This document shows, one piece after another, positions 7,969-16,070 of a stretch of DNA of 64,000 nucleotides. The translations under genes and the position numbers were made by a program. The notes under the pieces were generated by a model. The model did no database searches. It was not told the origin of the DNA and saw only the letters and a list, made by a program, of their open reading frames with translations. The stretch comes from Streptomyces sp. F63 (GTDB lineage: Bacteria > Actinomycetota > Actinomycetes > Streptomycetales > Streptomycetaceae), in NCBI RefSeq assembly GCF_018070345.1, contig NZ_JAGPXX010000011.1:1-64000 (forward strand), given 5' to 3'. Position 1 is the stretch's first letter; each line of letters begins with the position of its first letter.

Positions 7969-9102
7969 TCAGCGGGCGGACTGGTCCCACCACCAGTCGA
8001 TGGTGGGCAGACCGGGCGGGCCCGTCCGCGGGTCGGCCGGGTCCGGCCGCCGGGTGACGCCGAGGACGGCCCCGGGCACGGGCAGCCGGTGCAGAGGGCG
8101 CGGACTGGCGTAGCGGGGGGCCGTGTCGGACCAGCGGATGTTGCCCGCGATCCAGTGGCCCAGGTCGTCGAGGAAGCGGCGGAGGTCCGCGTCGGCCCCC
8201 CGCGCGGTCTGCTCCCGCAGCCGGAGGAAGAGCGTCATCGCCCGGTCGCGCAGAGCGAGCGCGGCGGCGAGGGCCTCCCGCTCGGAGCAGCGGTGGTGAT
8301 GGGCGAGGACCCGCACCAGGTCCGGGGCGGCGGCGCCCTCCCCGGCCTCCTTGGCCCGGGAGAGCAGATCGTTGTCGCAGGCCGCGATGAAGCCGGTGGC
8401 CTCGACCAGGGCGCGGACGGGCCCGGAGTACAGCCGTTCGCCGGGGATCTCGACACCGTTCGCGATCTCGACGAAGGCGGCGTCGAACCGGGTCCCGACG
8501 TCCGCGATGCGCCCCGCCGCGTACTCGGCGGGGCTCGGCACGACGCCGCGGCGGGCGTTGCCGTGCTGCCAGGCGGCGCCCAGCAGCAGATCACGTACCC
8601 CGTCGGCCAGCCGCTGGTACTGCACGGGGCCGGCCACGGCCCGGGTGCGCAGGACGAGGTCGTCGAGGGCGCGGGCCATCGGGCCGGAACCGAGCATCCG
8701 GGACCCGGGCGCTTCGAGGGAGCGCACCAGGCGCAGCCCGAGGTCGGCCAGGTCCGGGCCGCGGTCCGCGGCCGGCGCCGCGTCGAGCCGGGTGTCGTCC
8801 AGGGCGAACAGCCAGTACGTCCACTGGGCGAAGAGCAGCAGCCGCTCCTCGTCGCCGTACGGGGCGAGGCGGCAGCTGAACTCCGCGGCGTTGGTGGCCA
8901 GGTTCCAGGCGCGTTCGGTGGCGTCGGGGAAGACGCCGCTCGCGTCGAGCCAGGCGACGGCCCGCTCCTCGATCCTGCGGACGGCCGGGTGGACGGCCGA
9001 CTCCACGGGGCAGTAGAAGGGCGGTAGTTCCTCCGGGGGCACCACCCCGGGGCCGGCCGCGGGGGACGCGGCCGCGGGGGTGCCGGTGGTCGTCTCCGGC
9101 AC
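7969..9102 (-). CDS. Type I terpene cyclase, probable user of a methylated prenyl diphosphate
   Basis: A 377-aa class I terpene synthase. It has the Asp-rich metal motif DDTRLD (102-107), an NSE triad NDLLSRAKE (244-252) and a C-terminal RY pair (330-331) in WSDTAPRY, so the active site looks complete. The first 25 residues are Ala/Pro-rich. It starts with GTG only 4 bases after the stop of the methyltransferase, with AAGGA inside that gene's end, so the two are co-translated. By analogy with GPP-methyltransferase/2-methylisoborneol synthase pairs, it probably cyclises a C-methylated diphosphate. The partner methyltransferase is not of the 2-MIB type by recall, so I do not call it 2-methylisoborneol synthase. 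Product chain length (C11 or C16) is open. Confidence 0.8.
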   Translation of the reverse strand: MPETTTGTPAAASPAAGPGVVPPEELPPFYCPVESAVHPAVRRIEERAVAWLDASGVFPDATERAWNLATNAAEFSCRLAPYGDEERLLLFAQWTYWLFALDDTRLDAAPAADRGPDLADLGLRLVRSLEAPGSRMLGSGPMARALDDLVLRTRAVAGPVQYQRLADGVRDLLLGAAWQHGNARRGVVPSPAEYAAGRIADVGTRFDAAFVEIANGVEIPGERLYSGPVRALVEATGFIAACDNDLLSRAKEAGEGAAAPDLVRVLAHHHRCSEREALAAALALRDRAMTLFLRLREQTARGADADLRRFLDDLGHWIAGNIRWSDTAPRYASPRPLHRLPVPGAVLGVTRRPDPADPRTGPPGLPTIDWWWDQSAR

Positions 9103-9106
9103 CGGC

Positions 9107-10075
9107 TCAGTCCTTCCGGAGACGGAAGAGGAGCAGCCGGGTCTCGACGGCGTGGTCGCGCCAGATCCGGAACAGCCTGCCGTGTCCGACGGCCGACTCC
9201 GTCAGCCGGTCGCGGGCGATGGGGGAGGGCCCGTCCGCTCCCGCCGTCCGGTCCAGTTCCGCGGCCGTCCAGGCCATGGACTGCACCCAGAACTCCGCGA
9301 CGGGGTCCGTGATGTCCTCGTTCCGTTCCAGCTCGAATCCGGCTGCGCGGGCGGCGGAGACGTACTCGCCGAGCGGCCCGAGCCGGGTCCGGTAGTAGCC
9401 GTTCACGAAGCCGGCGACCTCCGGACGGCGGAGGAAGTGGTCCTGGAGGCCGAACCAGCCTCCGGGCCGCAGGGCCCGCGCGGCCACGGCGAACAGCCGC
9501 CGGCGGTCCATGTGGACGGCGCTCTCCACGGCCACCGCGGCGTCGTACGCGCTCTCCTCCCGGAAGTCGTGGATGTCGCCGAGGACGGGGGTGACGCGGT
9601 CGCGGACCCCGGCCCGGCGGACCAGGTGCTCCATGACGGGTATGTGGTCGGCGGTGACGGTGACGCCCGTGACGCTGCTGCCGTGCTCCTGGGCCCAGTA
9701 GATCGACCCGCCGCCGAGCCCGCAGCCGATGTCGAGGAGCGCGGCCGGCGGGTGGTCCGCGGCGCCCCAGGAGGCGGCCGCGTGGCGGATCACGGCCTCC
9801 TGGGAGTCGGTGATCCGGCGGCGGATGAGGTGCTGGGCGACGGTGGTGTCCGGTGTGCCGTCGAACATGCCCAGGTGGAAGTGGACGCGCGGCCCCGGAC
9901 CGTACTTGTGCAGGATGTCGGCGGTCTTCCGGGAGTAGTACAGCGGTACTTCGGCCTCGTCGAACGGGGCCTCCCCGGCGGCCGGGGCCTCCCGGGGTCC
10001 CGGCGGGGCGATGACGAGGCCGCCGCTGCCGGGGGCATGACGGGTGCCCGTGATGCTGTCGGCTGCTTCTGTCAT
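9107..10075 (-). CDS. SAM-dependent terpenyl diphosphate C-methyltransferase (BezA/TleD/SodC-like)
   Basis: A 322-aa class I methyltransferase with the SAM motif LDIGCGLGGG around residues 114-123. The segment LYYSRKTADILHKYGPGPRVHFHLG near residues 45-69 resembles, from memory, enzymes that methylate prenyl double bonds (BezA on geranyl diphosphate, TleD on a geranyl indole, SodC on farnesyl diphosphate). It does not resemble the N-terminus of 2-MIB pathway GPP methyltransferases. The ATG at 10075 has AGGAG 7-11 bases upstream. It is first in a two-gene operon with the terpene cyclase, which implies methylation of the prenyl diphosphate before cyclisation. The exact substrate is inferred. 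Confidence 0.75.
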   Translation of the reverse strand: MTEAADSITGTRHAPGSGGLVIAPPGPREAPAAGEAPFDEAEVPLYYSRKTADILHKYGPGPRVHFHLGMFDGTPDTTVAQHLIRRRITDSQEAVIRHAAASWGAADHPPAALLDIGCGLGGGSIYWAQEHGSSVTGVTVTADHIPVMEHLVRRAGVRDRVTPVLGDIHDFREESAYDAAVAVESAVHMDRRRLFAVAARALRPGGWFGLQDHFLRRPEVAGFVNGYYRTRLGPLGEYVSAARAAGFELERNEDITDPVAEFWVQSMAWTAAELDRTAGADGPSPIARDRLTESAVGHGRLFRIWRDHAVETRLLLFRLRKD

Positions 10076-10667
10076 ATTCGGTCTCCTGGGGCTGGGCTGC
10101 GGAGTCGTCCGGAAGTGCGAGGGGGGAGGGGGGTTCCGGCGCCACCCGGCGCACGGCGCCCCCAACCTCCCCCGGTCCCGGAGATCCTTAACCCCGCCCG
10201 GGCGGCCGGGCGATGGGATCGGGCCTGCCGTCTTCGGCGGAGAATGAAGAGAGAGTGAATGGGAGAGGATAATTCGCGCCCGCTTCTGAACGGAATGCGG
10301 TGTGTTGCGGAATGCGGCAGGGGGATGCATGAGTGAAAAGCGGAATATTTGACGGCAGTCGGCGTTCCCGGGGAACGGCTGCTGCCGACCGGCGCTCATG
10401 TCCGGTATTCGACGGTCCCGTCGGGGACGGCGCGCGGGGCCGGCGGGTTGGCGCCTTCCCCGGTTTCCGGCGGGCACGCGCGTCCGCCGGAAAACCGGCG
10501 GGAAAGGCCGCACGGCACCGGTGGGGCCCGCGGGCGGTGCCGCCGGGCGCGGCGGAGGGCCCGGCCCGGCGCGGTGGGAATCCACCGGCCCGGGACGGGC
10601 CCTCCTGGAGTCGGCCCCTCCGCGGCGGGGAGGGACGGGAGCGGGGCGGGAGCGGGGCGGGCCGGGC
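10076..10667 (-). promoter_or_regulatory. Upstream region of the terpene operon
   Basis: A 592-bp gap without a believable gene. The part nearest the methyltransferase (10235-10350) is distinctly A+T-richer than the surroundings (for example GGATAATTC and GGAATATTTGACGG). This is the likely promoter zone for the minus-strand terpene operon. The rest, 10350-10667, is GC-rich spacer downstream of the DUF574 gene. No operator was recognised. Confidence 0.4.
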
Positions 10668-11483
10668 TCAGGGCAGCCGGCCGACGCCCCCGTACTCGAT
10701 CCACTCCTGGGTGCGCTGCCGGGGGACGAGGTCGCTGTCCGGGTGCCAGGTGGAGACCTCCACCAGACCGGGCTCCAGGATCTCCAGGCCCTCGAAGAAC
10801 TGCTCCAGGTCCCGCTGCCGGCGCACCCGGCCCCAGTTGCCGTGGGTGCTCTTGTCCATGAAGTCGGTGACGAAGTCGCGGGTGGCGGCGTCCTCGCTCA
10901 CCAACTGGCAGATCACCAGGAAACTGCCGGGCGCCAGCCGGTCCCTGACGGTCCGTATCAGTGCGGCCGGGTCGTCCTCGTCCTTGATGCAGTGGAGCAC
11001 CGAGACGAACAGGGCGGCCACCGGCTCCTCGAAGTCGATCAGCCGCTTGACCTCGGGGTGGTTGAAGATCCCCTCGGTGTCGCGCATGTCCGCCGTGATG
11101 ACGGCGGTGTTCTCGTTCTCCTCCAGCAGGGCGCGGCCGTGGGCGAGGACGATCGGGTCGTTGTCGACGTAGACCACGCGCGAGGCCGGGTCCACGCTCT
11201 GGGCGACCTGGTGGACGTTGTTCTGGGTGGGGAGGCCGGAACCGTGGTCGAGGAACTGGCGGATGCCGTGGTTCTCGGCCAGCCGGCGCACCACCCGCGC
11301 CAGGAACTGCCGGTTGTTGAGGGCCAGTTCCCTGGTGCTCGGGACCACCTTCAGCAGCTCGTCGGAAGCCTCCCGGTCGACGGCGTAGTTGTCCTTGCCC
11401 CCGAGGAAGTAGTCGTACATCCGAGCCACACTGGGAACGTTGATGTTGATCCCCTTGGGCAGCGGCTCTTGTGTCTGGCCCAT
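10668..11483 (-). CDS. DUF574-type SAM-dependent methyltransferase (PF04672)
   Basis: A 271-aa member of the actinobacterial S-adenosyl methyltransferase family PF04672 (DUF574). The diagnostic N-terminal segment is PSVARMYDYFLGGKDNYAVDREA. It is followed by a SAM-binding FLDHGSGLPTQNNVHQVAQ and VVYVDNDPIV. Streptomycetes carry many paralogues, often beside WhiJ/AbaA-type regulators, but none is adjacent here. Substrate unknown. The ATG at 11483 is preferred to an upstream in-frame start because GAGGGG lies 5 bases ahead and homologues begin near this point. A second paralogue sits at 36.6 kb. Confidence 0.85.
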   Translation of the reverse strand: MGQTQEPLPKGININVPSVARMYDYFLGGKDNYAVDREASDELLKVVPSTRELALNNRQFLARVVRRLAENHGIRQFLDHGSGLPTQNNVHQVAQSVDPASRVVYVDNDPIVLAHGRALLEENENTAVITADMRDTEGIFNHPEVKRLIDFEEPVAALFVSVLHCIKDEDDPAALIRTVRDRLAPGSFLVICQLVSEDAATRDFVTDFMDKSTHGNWGRVRRQRDLEQFFEGLEILEPGLVEVSTWHPDSDLVPRQRTQEWIEYGGVGRLP

Positions 11484-11617
11484 CCGACCCCTCACAGTCT
11501 CGTCCGCGCGATCGCGTATGCGGTGCGACGCGCTCACATCCTAGAGGGGCACATGCTTCCGGTTAAGGCCAACGGCCTTACCGCATCAACGTGTTGGGCG
11601 GTGGGCGGAACGGCCCG

Positions 11618-13096
11618 TCAGAACGCCAGGTCGCGCGGAGTGCGCTGGACGGTGACCCAGTGCGGGGTGGTGAACTCCTCGAAGACCCACTCGCCGCCGA
11701 ACCGCCCGAGCCCCGACTGCTTCTCGCCGCCGAACGCCGCGCGCACGTCGTCGTGCACGGTGGTGTCGTTGACGTGCGTCATCCCGGCCTCCACGCGGGA
11801 GGCGAACCGCAGGCCGCGCTCGGGGTCGCCGGTGAACACCGCGCTCGACAGGCCGTACTCGGTGTCATTGGCCAGCCGCAGGGCGTCCTCCTCCCCGTCC
11901 GCGGGCAGCAGGGTGGCCACCGGTCCGAAGACCTCCTCGGCGGCGGTGGCCACGTCATTGCGGCCGATCACCACATGCGGCGGCAGCACCCGACCGGTGG
12001 GGCCCGCCGGCTCGCCGGAGAGGACCACCCTGGCGCCCTGGGTGACGGCGCGGGCCACCTTGTCGCGCACGCCCGCCAGCTGGGAGTCGTTGATGAGGGG
12101 CCCGAGCTGCGTCCGCCCGTCGCGCGGGTCCCCGGCGCGCAGGGCGCGGGCCCGCTCGGTGAAGAGGGCGGTGAAGTCGTCGAAGCGGGAGCGGTCGACG
12201 ATGACGCGGTTGGTGGCCATGCAGATCTGGCCCTGGTGGAAGTAGCTGCCGTGGAGGGCGGCGTCCACCGCGCCGTCGAGACCGGCGTCGTCGAGGACGA
12301 CCATCGGTCCGTTGCCGCCCAGCTCCAGGGCGAGCTTCTTCAGCCCGGCCCGGGCCGCGATGCGCCGCCCCACCGGCGTCGAACCGGTGAAGGAGACCAC
12401 CCGGGGCACATGGTGCGCGACCATCAGGTCGCCGATCTCGCCGCCGCTGCCCACCAGCACGCTGAGCAGCCCCGGCGGCAGTCCGGCCTCCTCGTAGATC
12501 CTGGCGAGCAGCAGCCCGCCGGTGACCGGGGTGTCACCGGCGGGCTTGAGGACGACGGCGTTGCCCGCCGCCAGCGCCGGGGCCACGGAGCGGTTGGAGA
12601 GATAGGCGGGGAAGTTCCACGGGCTGATCACCGCGACGATCCCCACGGGCCGCCGGCGGATGAGGTTCTCCTTGCCGGGGACACTCGCCGCCACCCGCGG
12701 CGGGTCCGGCTCCCGGCGCGCGGCCGCCAGCCGTGTCACGGCTTCGAGGATGCCCAGTTCCATGTCCACCCGGGCAGCGGTGGCCCCGGCCTCCCGGGTC
12801 AGCCAGTCCCCGGTCTCCGCCCGCCGGTCCGCCATGATCCGCGCGGCGCGGTCCAGCACGGCGGCCCGCTCCTCCCGGGGCAGGGCCGCCCAGCCGGGCT
12901 GCGCCTCCCGTGCCGCCCCGTACGCCAGATCCACATCGGCGGGGGCCGCGAGCTGGATCTCGGTCAGCGTCTCATCGGTGTACGGGTCCGTGTCCGTCCC
13001 CACGCTGCCGGAACTGCCCGGCTGCCAGTGCCCGGCCAGGAACATGCGGTCGAATCCGCTGTACGGGGCGGGGGGCGTGGGCGTCGCGGATGCCAT
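11618..13096 (-). CDS. NAD(P)-dependent aldehyde dehydrogenase (benzaldehyde-dehydrogenase-like)
   Basis: A 492-aa ALDH-superfamily enzyme that oxidises an aldehyde to its acid. The cofactor-site segment VISPWNFPAYLSNRSVAPALAAGN, the catalytic Glu in LELGGNGP and the nucleophile Cys in HQGQICMATNR are all present, so activity is expected. The C-terminal GGEKQSGLGRFGG is typical of the benzaldehyde/vanillin dehydrogenase branch. The ATG at 13096 has GGAGAG 7 bases upstream. It is transcribed away from the SDR gene at 13476; the two may share the intervening control region. Confidence 0.88.
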   Translation of the reverse strand: MASATPTPPAPYSGFDRMFLAGHWQPGSSGSVGTDTDPYTDETLTEIQLAAPADVDLAYGAAREAQPGWAALPREERAAVLDRAARIMADRRAETGDWLTREAGATAARVDMELGILEAVTRLAAARREPDPPRVAASVPGKENLIRRRPVGIVAVISPWNFPAYLSNRSVAPALAAGNAVVLKPAGDTPVTGGLLLARIYEEAGLPPGLLSVLVGSGGEIGDLMVAHHVPRVVSFTGSTPVGRRIAARAGLKKLALELGGNGPMVVLDDAGLDGAVDAALHGSYFHQGQICMATNRVIVDRSRFDDFTALFTERARALRAGDPRDGRTQLGPLINDSQLAGVRDKVARAVTQGARVVLSGEPAGPTGRVLPPHVVIGRNDVATAAEEVFGPVATLLPADGEEDALRLANDTEYGLSSAVFTGDPERGLRFASRVEAGMTHVNDTTVHDDVRAAFGGEKQSGLGRFGGEWVFEEFTTPHWVTVQRTPRDLAF

Positions 13097-13475
13097 CGGA
13101 TCTCTCCGCTCGTCGGGCCGGCCGGGGCCGGGGCCTCTCCGGGGGCGCGTCCGGGGGAGGGGCCGGGCACGCGGCCGGTGTCCGCCGGACCGGTCCCGAG
13201 TGCCCGGAAGCCCGGGGTGCCAACCCCGGCCCCTTCCGCGGGTGACGCCCGGCGCCGCCCCGGGCCCGGCACGCGGGAGACGCCCGGCCCCCCGGACCCG
13301 GCCCTGCCCCGGTGCCCCGGCCGGTGTCCGGGCGGCCGGCCCGTCCCCGCGCCCGGTGTGACGTTCCTCGCCCGCGCCCGGACCGGTTTGGCGGAGCCGC
13401 CCGGCGCTCCGTAAAGTTCCGCCGGAGTGTGCGCGTCCGGGGCGCACCGGAGCGGGAACGGAAGCGGCGGCGGCG
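13097..13475. promoter_or_regulatory. Divergent intergenic region between the aldehyde dehydrogenase and SDR genes
   Basis: A 379-bp, very GC-rich region between two divergent starts; it must hold both promoters. No clear -35/-10 or palindromic operator stood out. The open frames in it are shadows of the GC bias. Confidence 0.35.
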
Positions 13476-14951
13476 ATGACGGTGACAGACGACGGCCGGG
13501 CCGGGCAGGACGGGCACGGGCACCCGGGGATCGACCCGGAGCGGCTGGCCGCCTGTCTCGACGTGCTCGCGGAACTCGACGACCTGCCGCTGGACCACCC
13601 CGACGCCGTCACCGTGCGGCGCGCCACCGCCGGGATCTACCGCACCGTGAAGCAGCGCCGCCGGCAGGAGCGCCGGGCCGCCAAGACCGCCAACGACAAG
13701 GCCGTCACCGAGGCCACCGCCACCGGCTCCGCCGACCGCATCGACGACGAGACGGCCGGCATCCCGCTCGCCGCCTCCGCCACCACGGAGATCGTCGGCC
13801 TCCTCGAACGCCCCCGCTCCTGCTACATCTGCAAGACCCGGTACCGCGAGGTGGACGCCTTCTACCACCAGCTGTGCCAGCCCTGTGCCAAGGAGAACCG
13901 CGCCCGCCGCGACGCCCGCACCGACCTGACGGGACGGCGTGCCCTGCTCACCGGCGGCCGCGCCAAGATCGGCATGTACATCGCGCTGCGGCTGCTCCGC
14001 GACGGGGCGCACACCACCATCACCACCCGCTTCCCGAAGGACGCCGCCCGCCGCTTCTCGGCCATGCCCGACAGCGGGGACTGGCTCCACCGGCTGAAGA
14101 TCGTCGGCATCGATCTGCGCGACCCGGCGCAGGTGGTGGCGCTGACCGACGCGGTGAGCGCCGAGGGCCCGCTGGACATCCTCATCAACAACGCCGCCCA
14201 GACCGTGCGCCGCTCCCCGGAGTCCTACGCCGAACTGGTGGCCGGCGAGGCCGCGCCGCTGCCGCCCGGCGGCCGCCTGGCCGAGCCGCTCGTCCTCGGC
14301 GGCTTCGGCAGCGGAGCCCAGCAGGCGCTGCCCGCCGCCGGCCGGGACGGGGGCATCACCCCGGACTCCCTCGCCGCCCTGGCTCTGACCGGCGGCTCCG
14401 CCTCCCCCGCGCGGATCGAGGCGGGCACCGCCATCGACGCGGGCGGGCTCATCCCGGACCTCGCCGACACCAACAGCTGGATCCAGACGGTGAGCGAGGT
14501 GGAGCCCGTCGAGCTGCTGGAAGTGCAGCTCTGCAATGTCACCGCGCCGTTCATCCTGGTCAGCCGGCTCCGCCCGGCGATGGCCGCCTCGCCCGCGCGC
14601 CGCACGTACGTGGTCAACGTCTCCGCCATGGAAGGGGTGTTCAGCCGGGGCTACAAGGGCGCCGGCCACCCGCACACCAACATGGCGAAGGCGGCGCTGA
14701 ACATGCTCACCCGCACCAGCGCCCAGGAGATGCTGGAGACCGACGGCATCCTGATGACGAGCGTCGACACCGGCTGGATCACCGACGAGCGCCCGCACCC
14801 GGACAAGATGCGGCTGGCCGAGGCCGGCTTCCACGCCCCGCTGGACCTGGTCGACGGGGCCGCCCGCGTCTACGACCCCATCGTCCGGGGCGAACGCGGT
14901 GAGGACGTGTACGGCTGCTTCCTCAAGGACTACGCCCCCGCCGGCTGGTGA
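13476..14951 (+). CDS. SDR-like protein with N-terminal CxxC...CxxC module and Thr at the catalytic Tyr position
   Basis: A 491-aa protein. Residues 1-110 are helical and charged. Residues 116-137 hold CYIC-(14)-CQPC, a rubredoxin/zinc-ribbon-like pair. From 150 on is a Rossmann SDR domain with TGGRAKIG (159-166) and ILINNAAQT (236-243). The usual YxxxK reads TNMAK (Thr401-Lys405), so the catalytic Tyr is missing while the Ser (383, in NVSAMEG) and Lys remain. An insertion of about 90 residues separates NNA from the catalytic region. I recall this architecture only as uncharacterised proteins. It may bind NAD(P) without classical catalysis. The ATG at 13476 begins just after a GGCGGCGGCG run, so the ribosome site is weak. 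Confidence 0.75.
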   Translation: MTVTDDGRAGQDGHGHPGIDPERLAACLDVLAELDDLPLDHPDAVTVRRATAGIYRTVKQRRRQERRAAKTANDKAVTEATATGSADRIDDETAGIPLAASATTEIVGLLERPRSCYICKTRYREVDAFYHQLCQPCAKENRARRDARTDLTGRRALLTGGRAKIGMYIALRLLRDGAHTTITTRFPKDAARRFSAMPDSGDWLHRLKIVGIDLRDPAQVVALTDAVSAEGPLDILINNAAQTVRRSPESYAELVAGEAAPLPPGGRLAEPLVLGGFGSGAQQALPAAGRDGGITPDSLAALALTGGSASPARIEAGTAIDAGGLIPDLADTNSWIQTVSEVEPVELLEVQLCNVTAPFILVSRLRPAMAASPARRTYVVNVSAMEGVFSRGYKGAGHPHTNMAKAALNMLTRTSAQEMLETDGILMTSVDTGWITDERPHPDKMRLAEAGFHAPLDLVDGAARVYDPIVRGERGEDVYGCFLKDYAPAGW

Positions 14952-15402
14952 GCCGGGCCGCGGGCCGTGCCGGCCGCGCCCCCCGTCTCCCGCACCGCAC
15001 CCGGACGGGTGAACGTCCCCGGCCGCCGCGTGCCCTTCGTCACTCCGGATGCCGCCGATCCGTGCCCGCCCGGCCTGCGGAATCGCCGCCCACCGGAGCG
15101 AACCCGGGCCCCGACGACCGTCTCCGGAATCCGGGACCGGATATCCGCGCGCGCTTCCGCGCAGGTGGGGGTAGGCTGAACACCAGACGGACAGCCTTTT
15201 GGCAAACGAAGCACCGAGACCCTCGGCCCGTCCCGGGACAGGCCAGCCACCATGGCCGCACTCCCGGTCCGCATCTCCGGCGCCACCGCGCCCGCAGTGA
15301 CTTTCCACTAGCCCCATCGGGCGTCGGCGCCCGGCCATGCCTCTGGCTGCGCAGTTTTCCGGGCGTACGGCGTTCGGTGCACCCGACACTAAGGAGTGCG
15401 CG
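14952..15402 (+). promoter_or_regulatory. Intergenic region upstream of the small peptide gene
   Basis: About 450 bp with no gene of normal length. The stretch 15165-15240 is A+T-richer (GTAGGCTGAACACC and CCTTTTGGCAAACGAAGC) and is the likeliest promoter for the peptide gene. A 19-codon ATG-to-TAG frame at about 15252-15311 has no ribosome site and is not called. Confidence 0.35.
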
Positions 15403-15573
15403 GTGACAACCGAGAAGAAGACCAACCAGCTGCTGGCGGAACCCGAGGAGTACCCGGCCGCCGCCCAGACGGAGCCCCGCAACCTGGACGTCTGGTCCAG
15501 GGTGGCCCCCATCCGGCTTGCCGGCTACGACGACGACCCGGCCGAGTCCCACATCCTCCGCGGCATCGACTGA
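15403..15573 (+). CDS. 56-residue acidic peptide, candidate RiPP precursor or small conserved protein
   Basis: A GTG-started small gene with a textbook ribosome site (AAGGAGTG, 5-6 bases upstream) and its own perfect terminator 35 bases after the stop. The peptide is Glu/Asp-rich. It begins with a polar, leader-like half (TTEKKTNQLLAEPEEYP...) and ends in a segment with WSRVAPIRLAGYDDD and a terminal HILRGID. That division, and the isolated well-formed transcription unit, resembles a ribosomal peptide precursor. No maturase, protease or transporter gene is next to it, and I do not recognise the family. It could equally be an ordinary small cytosolic protein. Confidence 0.6.
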   Translation: MTTEKKTNQLLAEPEEYPAAAQTEPRNLDVWSRVAPIRLAGYDDDPAESHILRGID

Positions 15574-15607
15574 CCGCACCACCGGCCGCTCCGCGCGACC
15601 GCCTGAC

Positions 15608-15638
15608 GACCCGCCGGGAGCACCGTGCCCGGCGGGTC
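15608..15638 (+). terminator. Perfect hairpin terminator after the small peptide gene
   Basis: GACCCGCCGGG (15608-15618) pairs exactly with CCCGGCGGGTC (15628-15638) across a 9-base loop. It starts 35 bases after the peptide stop, and a few T residues follow. It isolates the peptide gene from the formate-dehydrogenase-type genes. Confidence 0.85.
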
Positions 15639-16070
15639 CTCGCGTTTCGTCCCCGGTTCCCGGGGCACCCGCAGTCCGTCCCGGCGATCCAGCGGTGGTT
15701 CCGGGGCGGCGGAGGACGGTGGAGGAACGAGGGGAGTGCGCAGCCGGATGCGCGAACGGCCGGTGTACCGGCGACGCACTGGTACGGATCCACGGGAGCG
15801 CGGCGCCGCCGCGCCATCCCGGCACAGCGAACGGCCGACGGCCCGGACCGCCACGGCGGCCCGGGCCGTCGAGGCGGTCCGCCCGTACGGCGCGGTGGGC
15901 TGCGGGCGGAGCGTCCGCGGCACGGAGGACGGGGCCCCGGCCGCCGGCATCCGCCCGGTCCGCCGGCCCCGCGGCGCCGCCCGGCCCCGGTCCGCCGCCG
16001 GCGACCGCGCACCCCCCGGCCACCGCGCACGCGCCGGCAGCACCGCACACACCGGCAGGAAGGCCCGGTC
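15639..16070 (+). other. Gap before the Fe-S subunit gene; no catalytic-subunit gene present
   Basis: This 430-bp GC-rich stretch contains open frames but none with a ribosome site, signal or recognisable family. It matters because a formate dehydrogenase alpha subunit would normally lie directly upstream of the Fe-S subunit. There is no room for one and no fragment of its molybdopterin domains can be read here, also allowing for a UGA selenocysteine codon. AGGAAG at about 16057-16062 serves the ATG at 16071. Confidence 0.5.

Noticed and set aside
7969..10075. Annotating the terpene pair as the 2-methylisoborneol operon
   Set aside because: The gene order fits, but the methyltransferase N-terminus and the cyclase metal motif do not match the 2-MIB enzymes I remember, and the cyclic-nucleotide-binding gene that usually precedes them is absent.
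15252..15311. 19-codon ATG-TAG frame as a leader peptide
   Set aside because: No ribosome site and no sign of an attenuator.
15639..16070. Selenocysteine-containing FdhA hidden by TGA
   Set aside because: The gap is far too short, and no molybdopterin motif is readable in any frame when TGA is allowed.
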